DNA of 23,782 nucleotides, taken from an uncultured Alphaproteobacteria bacterium (GTDB lineage: Bacteria > Pseudomonadota > Alphaproteobacteria > Caulobacterales > Hyphomonadaceae). Each line of letters opens with the position of its first letter. The stretch's first letter is position 1. Shown piece by piece: positions 15,105 to 22,738 of this stretch. The notes beneath the pieces are model-generated. The model saw only the letters and a list, made by a program, of their open reading frames with translations. It was not told where the DNA came from and searched no databases. The stretch is from contig CAIKXW010000249.1 in assembly GCA_903831485.1 (NCBI GenBank), positions 1 to 23,782 of the forward strand, given 5' to 3'. A program made the position numbers and the translations under genes.

Positions 15105-16493
15105 ATGAGCGAGACCTTTGACGTCGTCATCATCGGCGGCGGACCCGGCGGCTACAATTGCGCCACGCGCTGCGGCCAGCTGGGCATGAAGGTCGCGCTG
15201 ATCGAGAAGCGCGACAAGCTGGGCGGAACCTGCCTCAATGTCGGCTGCATCCCCTCCAAGGCGATGCTGCACGCTTCCGAGCTTTATGAGACAGCGGCGA
15301 AGGATTTCGCCGGCCTGGGCATCGAGGTGACGGGGCTGAAGCTCAATCTCGACAACATGCTGAAGCAGAAGGACGACGCGGTGACCGGCCTCACCGCCGG
15401 GATCGCGTACCTGATGAAGAAGCACAAGGTGACTGTGTTCACCGGCGCCGGTCGCGTTGATGGCCCCGGCCGCGTGGTGGTCGGCGACAAGGTGCTCGAG
15501 ACGAAGAACATCGTGATCGCGACGGGCTCGGAGCCGACGCCGCTACCTGGCGTCGAGATCGACGAGGAGCGCATCGTGTCCTCGACCGGCGCGCTGACGC
15601 TGAAGACCGTGCCCAAGCGCATGATCGTGATCGGCGCGGGCATTATCGGGCTGGAGCTGGGTTCGGTCTGGCGCAGGCTCGGCGCGGAAGTGACGGTGGT
15701 GGAGTATCTCGACCGCATCCTGCCGGGCGCCGATGGCGAGGTGGCCAAGCAGTCGCAGCGCATCTTCGCCAAGCAGGGCATCGCCTTCAAGCTGGGCATG
15801 AAGGTGACGGGCGTCGAGAAGCTGAAGAGCAAGCTGAAACTGTCGATGCAGCCCGCGGCTGGCGGCGATGCGGAAACGCTGGACGCCGATGTCGTTCTGC
15901 TGTCGATCGGGCGCCGTCCGTACACGCAGGGGCTTGGCCTTGAGACCGTGGGCATCACGCCGGACCGGCGCGGACAGATCTCCAACGACCACTATCGCAC
16001 CTCTGCCGAGGGCGTCTGGGTGGTCGGCGATGTCACCTCGGGTCCGATGCTGGCGCACAAGGCAGAAGACGAAGGCGTCGCCTGCGCGGAGCTGATCGCG
16101 GGCAAGGCGGGGCATGTGAACTACGATATCATTCCCGGCGTCGTTTACACCAAGCCGGAGATCGCATGGGTCGGCAAGACCGAGGAAGAACTCAAGGAAG
16201 CGGGCGTCGCCTACAAGGTCGGCAAGTTCCCGTTCTCGGCCAACTCGCGCGCCAAGACCAACCATGAGACCGACGGCTTTGTGAAGATCCTGGCAGACGC
16301 CACGACGGATCAGGTGCTCGGCGCGCATATGGTGGGCGTGGCCGCCGGCGAGATGATCGCAGAGGTCTGTGTGGCGATGGAGTTCGGCGCATCGTCGGAA
16401 GACATCGCGCGCACCTGCCACGCGCACCCGACGCTGACGGAAGCCGTCCGCCAGGCGTCGATGGCGGTCGAAGGCTGGGCGATGCAGATGTAG
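15105..16493 (+). CDS. lpd: Dihydrolipoyl dehydrogenase (E3)
   Basis: The 462-residue flavoprotein has the FAD fingerprint GGGPGG (11-16), the redox disulphide GGTCLNVGCIPSK (C43 and C48), the NAD-binding GAGIIGLELG (177-186) and the C-terminal HPTLTE with the catalytic H441 and E446. It reoxidises dihydrolipoamide on E2 and passes electrons to NAD+. It works in the cytoplasm with SucA and SucB, and may serve pyruvate or branched-chain complexes as well. Length and motifs are fully canonical. The ribosome site is weak (GCGAGACAAGACCC before the ATG), but the start is fixed by the conserved N-terminus. It has its own likely promoter just upstream. The hydrolase gene follows on the same strand after about 137 bp. 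Confidence 0.97.
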   Translation: MSETFDVVIIGGGPGGYNCATRCGQLGMKVALIEKRDKLGGTCLNVGCIPSKAMLHASELYETAAKDFAGLGIEVTGLKLNLDNMLKQKDDAVTGLTAGIAYLMKKHKVTVFTGAGRVDGPGRVVVGDKVLETKNIVIATGSEPTPLPGVEIDEERIVSSTGALTLKTVPKRMIVIGAGIIGLELGSVWRRLGAEVTVVEYLDRILPGADGEVAKQSQRIFAKQGIAFKLGMKVTGVEKLKSKLKLSMQPAAGGDAETLDADVVLLSIGRRPYTQGLGLETVGITPDRRGQISNDHYRTSAEGVWVVGDVTSGPMLAHKAEDEGVACAELIAGKAGHVNYDIIPGVVYTKPEIAWVGKTEEELKEAGVAYKVGKFPFSANSRAKTNHETDGFVKILADATTDQVLGAHMVGVAAGEMIAEVCVAMEFGASSEDIARTCHAHPTLTEAVRQASMAVEGWAMQM

Positions 16494-16630
16494 GGGGCGC
16501 CCTACCCTGGCGGCGAGGAGCCCGCTCTCGCGACCCAGCGCGCAACCGATGACAGTTAACAGCACCCCCCGGCATGGCCTTTGCGGGCCTGCTGTGCTTG
16601 GGTTTCGCGCGGCGTGCGTGGAGGAATTTC

Positions 16631-17530
16631 TTGAGTTCGGTCTCGGGCCTGGTCGGCGAACTGGCGCAGGCGCGCGACTCCGTCGCGGCGCGGCTGCGCG
16701 GCGTAGACCCTGCCGACTTCCCCGCCCTGCGCCGCGCCTATGATGCGTTCGCCGCGAACGACCCGACGCCGAAGATCGCAACCGAATCCGCCATCGTGCT
16801 CAACGGCGTCTCCTGCCTCGGCATACTGCCTGAAGGCGGCAGCGGCGATCATGTCGTGTTCTGGTGCCATGGCGGCGGCTTCACCATGGGCTCGTCGAAA
16901 TCGCATCGCGGGCTTGCGAGCCAGGTGGCGGGCCATGCCAAGGTCGGCGCGATCATTCCAGACTACAGGCTGGCGCCTGAACATCGGCATCCTGCTGCAG
17001 TGGAAGATTGCGTCGCAGCTTATCTCGGCATGCTGGGCGAAGACTTGAAGGCGAGCAATGTGCTGCTCGCGGGCGACAGCGCGGGCGCCGCGCTCGCCAT
17101 GGCGACGGTGCTGCGGCTGCGCGACATCGGCGCATCGTTGCCGGCAGGCATGATCCTGCTGTCGCCGTGGATCGACCTTGCCAACCGTGGCTGGAGCCAT
17201 GCAGCGAAGGCGCAGCGCGACCCCTTCCTGACCACCAAAGGACTTGCCATGCGGGCGCAGGAGTATTTCGGCGGCGGCGGCGCCTTGCCGATCCTCGAGA
17301 GCGATCTGCGCGGCCTGCCGCCGACCTACATCCAGACCGGCGAGGCCGAGATCCTGATGTCGGATTCGACCGCGCTGGCAGAGCGCCTCGGCGCAGCAGG
17401 CGTGGCCGTCACGCTGGAAATCTGGCCAGAGATGTTCCACGTCTTCCAGGCCCGCTACGCAATGCTGAGCCAGGCCCGGCAGGCGGTGGAGCGCCTCGGC
17501 AAGTGGTGCGCGGCGCATGTGGGGACGTGA
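16631..17530 (+). CDS. HSL-family alpha/beta hydrolase (esterase/lipase)
   Basis: I place the start at the TTG at 16631, with the strong GGAGGAA 4 nt before it, giving 299 residues. An ATG at 16574 in the same frame would add 19 residues but has no ribosome site. The oxyanion-hole motif HGGG is at 80-83 and the nucleophile elbow GDSAG has S150. DYRLAPEHRHPAAVED is the typical HSL strand-helix region. GEAEILMSDS, with E240 at the position usually Asp, and H270 in MFHVFQ complete the triad. Members hydrolyse short acyl esters; the natural substrate is unknown. No signal peptide is visible with this start, so it is probably cytoplasmic. It converges with sucA across a palindromic repeat, and no metabolic link to lpd is evident. 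Confidence 0.88.
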   Translation: MSSVSGLVGELAQARDSVAARLRGVDPADFPALRRAYDAFAANDPTPKIATESAIVLNGVSCLGILPEGGSGDHVVFWCHGGGFTMGSSKSHRGLASQVAGHAKVGAIIPDYRLAPEHRHPAAVEDCVAAYLGMLGEDLKASNVLLAGDSAGAALAMATVLRLRDIGASLPAGMILLSPWIDLANRGWSHAAKAQRDPFLTTKGLAMRAQEYFGGGGALPILESDLRGLPPTYIQTGEAEILMSDSTALAERLGAAGVAVTLEIWPEMFHVFQARYAMLSQARQAVERLGKWCAAHVGT

Positions 17531-17550
17531 GCATTCTCCAGCGGCGGTGG

Positions 17551-17712
17551 GCCCGCCCTCGTCCTTCGAGACGATCGCATCGCAAGAGCGCCTCGATTGA
17601 AGCGCAGCGCCCGCGAACCCTCAGGATGATGAGGGCTTCTCAGCAAGCACGCATGTCGCGAGAGCCCTCATCCTGAGGAGGCCGAAGGCCGCCCCGAAGG
17701 AGGAGGGCGAGC
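17551..17712. repeat. Nested palindromic intergenic repeat (REP-like)
   Basis: The outer arms GCCCGCCCTCGTCCTTCG (17551-17568) and CGAAGGAGGAGGGCGAGC (17695-17712) pair with two mismatches. Inside them CCTCAGGATGATGAGGGCTTCTC (17619-17641, two 3-4 base interruptions) pairs with GAGAGCCCTCATCCTGAGG (17660-17678). The CCTCATCCTGAGGAG ... CGAAGGA core resembles a family of short dispersed palindromes common in alphaproteobacterial genomes. It fills the convergent gap between the hydrolase and sucA and may act as a transcript end for both. Confidence 0.75.
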
Positions 17713-17725
17713 TTGCGGCCCGAAG

Positions 17726-20725
17726 TTACTTCTCGAACGCGGCGTCCAGGAAGGCGGCAAGCTCCTTGTTGTGGAGCGCCATGGTGCCCGCCGCGGTGGA
17801 GGCGGAAGCGGGGCGGCCGACGTAGCGGGGGCGCTTGTGCTTCACGTCCAGCTTCTCGAGCGTCTTCTCGATGTTCCAGTCCACGAAGGTCCATGCGCCC
17901 ATGTTGCGCGGCTCCTCCTGGCACCAGACCATGTCGGCCTGCGGGAAGCGGGCGAGCTCCTTCATCAGGGAGGCGACGGGGAAGGGATAGAGCTGCTCAA
18001 GGCGCAGGAGATAGACGTCGTCGATCTTGCGCTTCTCGCGCTCCTCGAACAGGTCGTAATAGACCTTGCCCGAGCACATCACGACGCGGCGGATCTCCTT
18101 GTCGGCGCGGAGCTTCACGTCGGCGCCGCGGCCCTTGGTTTCGGCGTCGTCCCAGAGGATGCGATGGAAGGTGGAGCCGGGGCCCATGTCCTCGAATGCG
18201 GACACAGCCCGCTTGTGGCGCAGCAGTGATTTCGGCGTCATGACGATGAGCGGCTTGCGGAAGTCGCGGTGCATCTGGCGGCGCAGGGCGTGGTAGTAGT
18301 TCGCAGGCGTCGTGCAGTTGACGACCTGCATGTTGTCCTGCGCGCACATCTGCAGGAAGCGCTCGAGGCGGGCGGAGGAGTGTTCCGGGCCCTGCCCCTC
18401 ATAGCCATGCGGCAGGAGGCAGACGAGGCCAGACATGCGCAGCCATTTGCGCTCGCCGGAGGAGATGAACTGGTCGAACAGCACCTGCGCGCCGTTGGCG
18501 AAGTCGCCGAACTGCGCCTCCCAGAGGACGAGCGTCTGCGGCGCCGTCAGCGAGTAGCCGTATTCGTAGCCGAGCACCGCTTCTTCGGAGAGGAGCGAGT
18601 CGATGACCTCATAGTGGGCCTGCGAGGGCGAGAGATTGTTGAGTGGCGTGTAACGCTCTTCGGTCGCCTGATCGACAAGGTGCGAATGGCGCTGGGTGAA
18701 GGTGCCGCGGCAGCTGTCCTGGCCTGACAGGCGGACGGGGAAGCCCTCTTCCAGCAGCGTGGCGAAGGCCATGTGCTCGGCCATGCCCCAGTCGAGGCCC
18801 TCGCCGGTCTCGGCCATCTTGCGGCGCGCCTCGACCGTGCGGGCGACTGTCTTGTGGATGTTGAAGCCTTCGGGAACGTCGGCGATCTTCTTGCCGAGGT
18901 CCTTGAGCTTGGCCATCGGCACACCGGTCTTGCCGCGGAATTCCTCGTCCTTCGGCAGGCCGAGGCCGGCCCATTTGCCGTCGAGCCAGTCAGCGGCGCC
19001 GGGCTTGAACGTCTTGGCCTTCTCGAATTCGGAATCGAGATGGGCTTCCATTTCCGCGATCATGTTGTTGAGCGCGTCTTCAGTGATGACGCCTTCGTCG
19101 ATCAGACGGCGCGAGTAGAGTTCGCGCGTCGACGACTGGTCGCGGATCTTCGCGTACATCAGGGGCTGCGTCATTGTCGGGTCGTCGCCCTCGTTGTGAC
19201 CGAAGCGGCGATAGCAGAACATGTCGATGACGACGTCCTTGCAGAACTGCTGGCGGTATTCGGTGGCGACCTTGGCGGCGTAGACGACCGCTTCGGGATC
19301 ATCGCCGTTGACGTGGAAGACCGGCGCATCGACCATTTTCGCCATGTCCGACGGATAGGGCGACGAGCGCGAGAAGGATGGCGCAGTCGTGAAGCCGATC
19401 TGGTTGTTGACGATGAAGTGCATCGCCCCGCCCGTGCGGTAACCGGCAAGGCCCGACAGCGCGAAGCATTCGGCGACGACGCCCTGGCCTGCGAAGGCCG
19501 CATCGCCATGCAGCAGCAGCGGCATGACCTTCACGCGGCGGGCGTCGCGCTCCTTCGGATCGGTGGCGCGGGCGCCGCCGGCTTCGACCTCGTCGAAGAA
19601 CTGCTTCGCGCGTGCTTTTCCGAGAACCACCGGGTTGACGATTTCGAGGTGGGACGGGTTGGCCGTCAGGGAGAGGTGGACATTGTGGCCGTCGAACTCG
19701 CGGTCCGAGGAGGCGCCGAGATGGTATTTGACGTCGCCCGAGCCGTAGTCGTCTGAGCCCTGCGTGTTGCCGCCCTGAAACTCGAAGAAGATCTTGTGGT
19801 AGGGCTTGCCCATCACGGCGGCGAGCACGTTGAGACGGCCGCGGTGGGGCATGCCGACGATAATCTCGTCGACGCCGAGCGCGCCGCCGCGCTTGATGAT
19901 CTGCTCAAGGGCCGGGACCGCGGCTTCGCCGCCATCGAGGCCGAAGCGCTTGGTGCCGGGATAGCGCTTGTGCAGGAAGCGCTCGAAGGCTTCCGCTTCG
20001 ATGAGCTTCTTGAGGATGGCGCGCTTGCCCTGGGGCGTGAAGGAGATTTCCTTGTCCTTCCCCTCGATGCGCTGCTGCAGCCAGGATTTCTCTTCAGGAT
20101 CCGAAATGTGCATGAACTCGACGGCGAAGGTCCCGCAATAGGTGCGGCGCAGGATGTCGAGCATCTGGCGCGGCGTCGCGTAGTCGAGGCCGAGCACGTT
20201 GTCGATGTAGATGCGGCGGTCCATGTCCTTCGGGCCGAAGCCGTAGGTCTTCGGATCGAGCTCCGGCTGCTCGTCACCTCGCAACATGGCGAGCGGGTCG
20301 AGGTTCGCCGCGAGGTGGCCGCGCATGCGGTAGGCGCGGATCATCATGATGGCGCGGATCGAATCCTGCACCTGCTGGTGGAGGTCGGCGGGGACGATGG
20401 TGGGGCCGACCTGCGGGGCCTTCTTCGCGTCCTTCACCGGGGCGACACCCCAGTTGCCGTCCATCGCGGAGACGAGGTCGCTGTTCTGGTGTTTCAGCGG
20501 CTCCTGCCAGCTGGGGCCGTGGGCGGCGTTCGTGGCGTCGGCGGCGGGGTCAGCCACGCCGCGGAAGAAGCGCTGCCAGCTTTCAGGGACGGAGGCCGGG
20601 TCCTCGGCGTACTGGGCGTAGAGCTGCTCGATGTAGGCGGCGTTGGCGCCGTAGAGAAACGCCGTGTCCAGCATGGCTTCGTTGTCCATGCCGCGGACTT
20701 CGCCTGCCTTCGCCTCGATGTTCAT
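17726..20725 (-). CDS. sucA: 2-oxoglutarate dehydrogenase E1 component
   Basis: The 999-residue thiamine-diphosphate enzyme decarboxylates 2-oxoglutarate and succinylates the E2 lipoyl arm. The N-terminal E2-binding segment is at about 20-55 (DTAFLYGANAAYIEQLYAQY ... VPESWQRFF). Diagnostic motifs are GMPHRGRLNVLA (291-302), HGDAAFAGQG (406-415), VNNQIGFTT (439-447) and YRRFGHNEGDDP (505-516). The C-terminal transketolase-like half carries the LLPHGYEGQGPEHSSARLERFL block. Length is slightly above the usual 930-1000. The start is supported by AGGACG six nucleotides before the ATG; a Met at residue 13 is an alternative. It is upstream of neither sucB nor lpd, and its promoter must lie in the 279 bp before it, because the genes between it and sucD run the other way. 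I could not identify that promoter. Confidence 0.98.
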   Translation of the reverse strand: MNIEAKAGEVRGMDNEAMLDTAFLYGANAAYIEQLYAQYAEDPASVPESWQRFFRGVADPAADATNAAHGPSWQEPLKHQNSDLVSAMDGNWGVAPVKDAKKAPQVGPTIVPADLHQQVQDSIRAIMMIRAYRMRGHLAANLDPLAMLRGDEQPELDPKTYGFGPKDMDRRIYIDNVLGLDYATPRQMLDILRRTYCGTFAVEFMHISDPEEKSWLQQRIEGKDKEISFTPQGKRAILKKLIEAEAFERFLHKRYPGTKRFGLDGGEAAVPALEQIIKRGGALGVDEIIVGMPHRGRLNVLAAVMGKPYHKIFFEFQGGNTQGSDDYGSGDVKYHLGASSDREFDGHNVHLSLTANPSHLEIVNPVVLGKARAKQFFDEVEAGGARATDPKERDARRVKVMPLLLHGDAAFAGQGVVAECFALSGLAGYRTGGAMHFIVNNQIGFTTAPSFSRSSPYPSDMAKMVDAPVFHVNGDDPEAVVYAAKVATEYRQQFCKDVVIDMFCYRRFGHNEGDDPTMTQPLMYAKIRDQSSTRELYSRRLIDEGVITEDALNNMIAEMEAHLDSEFEKAKTFKPGAADWLDGKWAGLGLPKDEEFRGKTGVPMAKLKDLGKKIADVPEGFNIHKTVARTVEARRKMAETGEGLDWGMAEHMAFATLLEEGFPVRLSGQDSCRGTFTQRHSHLVDQATEERYTPLNNLSPSQAHYEVIDSLLSEEAVLGYEYGYSLTAPQTLVLWEAQFGDFANGAQVLFDQFISSGERKWLRMSGLVCLLPHGYEGQGPEHSSARLERFLQMCAQDNMQVVNCTTPANYYHALRRQMHRDFRKPLIVMTPKSLLRHKRAVSAFEDMGPGSTFHRILWDDAETKGRGADVKLRADKEIRRVVMCSGKVYYDLFEEREKRKIDDVYLLRLEQLYPFPVASLMKELARFPQADMVWCQEEPRNMGAWTFVDWNIEKTLEKLDVKHKRPRYVGRPASASTAAGTMALHNKELAAFLDAAFEK

Positions 20726-20952
20726 TTTTTTCGTCCTGTAGCGCCAGAATCGGGACCCCTGTCCCGGGCGCGATTGGTGGCACCCAAATGCTGCTTTTTC
20801 CGGCCCGACTCAACCAGAAAGGGCGCGGTATTCTGCACATAAGGATGTGACTGGTTAGCAGACAGTTTCGCGTGCGGACCGATGTCGTGAAGCGCATGGA
20901 AAAGCGGCGCGAGCGGACGCTCATCGGCTCGTCTTCCGGGCCATGTTTAGTC

Positions 20953-20989
20953 AATGATCGAAATACGTCTTGACGATATTTCGATCATT
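20953..20989. promoter_or_regulatory. Perfect 13-bp inverted repeat, likely ArsR-type operator
   Basis: AATGATCGAAATA (20953-20965) and TATTTCGATCATT (20977-20989) are exact reverse complements with an 11-bp spacer. A further degenerate half-site (AAATATCGACC) follows up to the start codon. The -35 box lies across the spacer and the right arm lies between -35 and -10, so a bound dimer would block RNA polymerase. It stands directly before an ArsR-type repressor gene, which points to autorepression. The sucA start is about 230 bp away on the other side. Confidence 0.8.
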
Positions 20990-20998
20990 AGCTAAATA
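20970..20998 (+). promoter_or_regulatory. Promoter of the ArsR/SdpI-like pair, likely leaderless transcript
   Basis: TTGACG and TAAATA are separated by 17 bp, a close match to the housekeeping consensus. The A of the ArsR start codon is 7 nt after the -10 box, where transcription would begin, and there is no Shine-Dalgarno sequence. The message is therefore probably leaderless. Confidence 0.75.
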
Positions 20999-21004
20999 TC
21001 GACC

Positions 21005-21328
21005 ATGAGCGATATCTTCAGGGCACTGGCTGATCCCACGCGCCGCAAGGTGCTGGAACTGCTGCGTCAGCGGCCGATGACGGCTGGGGAGCTGGCCGGC
21101 CATTTCCCGGTGTCGCGGCCGACCATGTCGGCGCACTTCGCGGTGCTGCGCGAGGCGGACCTGATCGACAGCCTCAAGATCGGGACGACCATCACCTACC
21201 AGCTGAAACTATCGGTGCTGGAGGACGCCCTGCTGGGTTTTGCAGGCCTGTTCGGCGTCGGCGTCAGCGAGCGCGCAGTGACGGATGATCGTGCAACCGA
21301 ACAATTCCGCAAAGGAGCCGCCGAGTGA
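21005..21328 (+). CDS. ArsR/SdpR-type winged-helix repressor
   Basis: The 107-residue protein starts MSDIFRALADPTRRKVLELLRQRPMTAGELAGHF and continues VSRPTMSAHFAVLREADLI, the helix-turn-helix and recognition helix of the ArsR family. LKIGTTITYQL is the wing. It has no cysteines at all, so no metal-thiolate sensor of the arsenic or cadmium type; it is closer to the SdpR-like autorepressor group, which pairs with SdpI-type membrane proteins. Its C-terminal tail (about 83-107) is longer and polar. The start follows the conserved family N-terminus and coincides with the predicted transcription start. Its stop overlaps the GTG start of the next gene by 4 bp. I infer that it represses its own promoter through the 13-bp inverted repeat. 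Confidence 0.92.
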   Translation: MSDIFRALADPTRRKVLELLRQRPMTAGELAGHFPVSRPTMSAHFAVLREADLIDSLKIGTTITYQLKLSVLEDALLGFAGLFGVGVSERAVTDDRATEQFRKGAAE

Positions 21329-21759
21329 GCGATCATCCCCAGGTCCGGCGCCTTGGAAGGGACTTCCGCGCCAACCTTGTCCTTGCGGGCGTTCAGCTTG
21401 GCGGGGCGTTGCTGCTGCTCCTCGCCAGCAAGCAGGGGTGGATCGACGACGAGACCAGGACGCGCGGCGCCATGGTCTTGATCGGGCTCTGCCTCGCAGC
21501 GATTGGCAATCGGATGCCGAAAACGATGGACGGTCCGCCGCCCCGATCCGTGTCACTCGCCGCCTTGCGTCAGTCAGTGCTGCGCCTGGGCGGCTCGGCG
21601 CTGATGCTGGGAGGCGTCGTGTTTGCCGGCCTTTGGACGTTCGCTCCGCGAGACGTGGCGCTGGTCGGTTCCCTTACCGCAATCGGTGCAGCGATGACGG
21701 TGACGATAGGTGGTTGCGCCTGGTGGGCGATCAACCACTTCCACGCGTCAGGGCGCTAG
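21325..21759 (+). CDS. SdpI-like small membrane protein
   Basis: The 144-residue product starts at GTG, overlapping the ArsR stop by 4 bp (GTGA), so the pair is translationally coupled. Four hydrophobic helices are visible (about 17-35, 48-62, 86-106, 110-133). Between helices two and three the stretch [13 protein letters not shown] resembles the GN-MPK motif of SdpI/DUF1648 proteins. In Bacillus, SdpI is an immunity protein and signal transducer that sequesters the SdpR repressor at the membrane; many ArsR-SdpI-like pairs elsewhere are uncharacterised. Membership here is inferred from the motif, topology and the ArsR partner. Its TAG stop shares three bases with the sucD stop on the other strand, so no intergenic space remains. 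Confidence 0.75.
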   Translation: MSDHPQVRRLGRDFRANLVLAGVQLGGALLLLLASKQGWIDDETRTRGAMVLIGLCLAAIGNRMPKTMDGPPPRSVSLAALRQSVLRLGGSALMLGGVVFAGLWTFAPRDVALVGSLTAIGAAMTVTIGGCAWWAINHFHASGR

Positions 21760-22667
21760 CGCTTCAGCACTTCCGTCATGGTCGTGCCAAGGCGCGCCGG
21801 GCTCGGCGAGACGACGATGCCGGCAGATTCCATGGCGGCGATCTTCGATTCCGCATCGCCCTTGCCGCCCGAAACGATCGCGCCGGCGTGGCCCATGGTG
21901 CGGCCCTTGGGAGCCGTGCGGCCGGCGATGAAGCCGACCATCGGCTTCTTGCGGCCGCGCTTTGCCTCGTCCTTGAGGAACTGGGCGGCGTCTTCCTCGC
22001 CCGATCCGCCGATCTCGCCGATCATGATGATCGCCTTCGTTTCGTCGTCGGCGAGGAACATCTCGAGCACGTCGATGAAATCCGTGCCCTTGACCGGGTC
22101 GCCACCGATGCCGACGGCCGTGGTCTGGCCAAGGCCTTCGGCGGTGGTCTGGAACACTGCTTCATAGGTGAGCGTGCCGGAGCGCGAGAGCACGCCAATA
22201 TTGCCCTTGGAGAAGATGGAGCCCGGCATGATGCCGATCTTGCACTGGCCGGGCGTGAGCAGGCCGGGGCAGTTGGGTCCGATCAGGCGCGATTTCGACT
22301 TCGCGAGCTTGTCCTTCACGCGCACCATGTCGAGCACGGGGACGCCCTCGGTGATGGTGACGATCAGCGGGATTTCGGCGTCGATGGCTTCTTCGATGGC
22401 GGCGGCGCAGAATTTCGGCGGCACGTAGATGACGGTGGCGTTGGCGCCGGTCTTTTCTTTCGCTTCGGCGACGGTGTTGAACAGTGGGCGCTGGACTTTC
22501 GAGCCGTCGGGCAGCGTGCCTTCCCAGTTCGTGCCGCCCTTGCCCGGCGTGATCCCGCCGACCATCTGCGTGCCGTACGCAATGCCCTGCTCGGTATGGA
22601 ACGTGCCGGTCTTGCCGGTCATGCCCTGGGTGAGGACTTTGGTGTTGCGGTCGATCAGGATGGACAT
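21756..22667 (-). CDS. sucD: Succinyl-CoA synthetase alpha subunit
   Basis: The 303-residue protein has the CoA-binding Rossmann segment with [14 protein letters not shown] (15-28), GPNCPG (130-135), [10 protein letters not shown] (161-170), GIGGDP (186-191) and the phosphohistidine loop [15 protein letters not shown] with H260. With SucC it interconverts succinyl-CoA and succinate while forming ATP or GTP, the substrate-level phosphorylation step of the citric acid cycle. Compared with the E. coli protein as I recall it, there is an insertion of about ten residues near 46-60 ([15 protein letters not shown]). It follows sucC by 71 bp containing a terminator-like hairpin. A DUF1648/SdpI-like gene ends on the opposite strand within its stop codon. 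Confidence 0.97.
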   Translation of the reverse strand: MSILIDRNTKVLTQGMTGKTGTFHTEQGIAYGTQMVGGITPGKGGTNWEGTLPDGSKVQRPLFNTVAEAKEKTGANATVIYVPPKFCAAAIEEAIDAEIPLIVTITEGVPVLDMVRVKDKLAKSKSRLIGPNCPGLLTPGQCKIGIMPGSIFSKGNIGVLSRSGTLTYEAVFQTTAEGLGQTTAVGIGGDPVKGTDFIDVLEMFLADDETKAIIMIGEIGGSGEEDAAQFLKDEAKRGRKKPMVGFIAGRTAPKGRTMGHAGAIVSGGKGDAESKIAAMESAGIVVSPSPARLGTTMTEVLKR

Positions 22668-22708
22668 CGCGGAACCTTGGGACTGTCGTGTGGTGACTGT
22701 CAGAAATG

Positions 22709-22734
22709 AAAAGGGGCGGACCAGCGGCCCGCCC
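22709..22734 (-). terminator. Terminator-like hairpin between sucC and sucD
   Basis: On the minus strand GGGCGGGCC-GCT-GGTCCGCCC forms a 9-bp stem with one G-U pair, followed by CTTTT. It starts 4 bp after the sucC stop codon and leaves only about 40 bp before the sucD start. It may lower sucD expression relative to sucC, or stabilise the upstream message, rather than end transcription fully. Confidence 0.6.
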
Positions 22735-22738
22735 GAGC

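Noticed and set aside
20777..20793. TGGCACCCAAATGCTGC, sigma-54-like, + strand
   Set aside because: The GG-to-GC spacing is 9 nt, the element is over 200 bp from the ArsR start, and a good housekeeping promoter is already present.
19796..20842. A 348-codon + strand frame opposite sucA
   Set aside because: Composition (Gly/Val/Glu/His-rich, no motif) and complete overlap with conserved SucA sequence mark it as a shadow.
21285..22709. A 474-codon + strand frame across the SdpI-like gene and sucD
   Set aside because: It is out of frame with both real genes and has no recognisable protein features.
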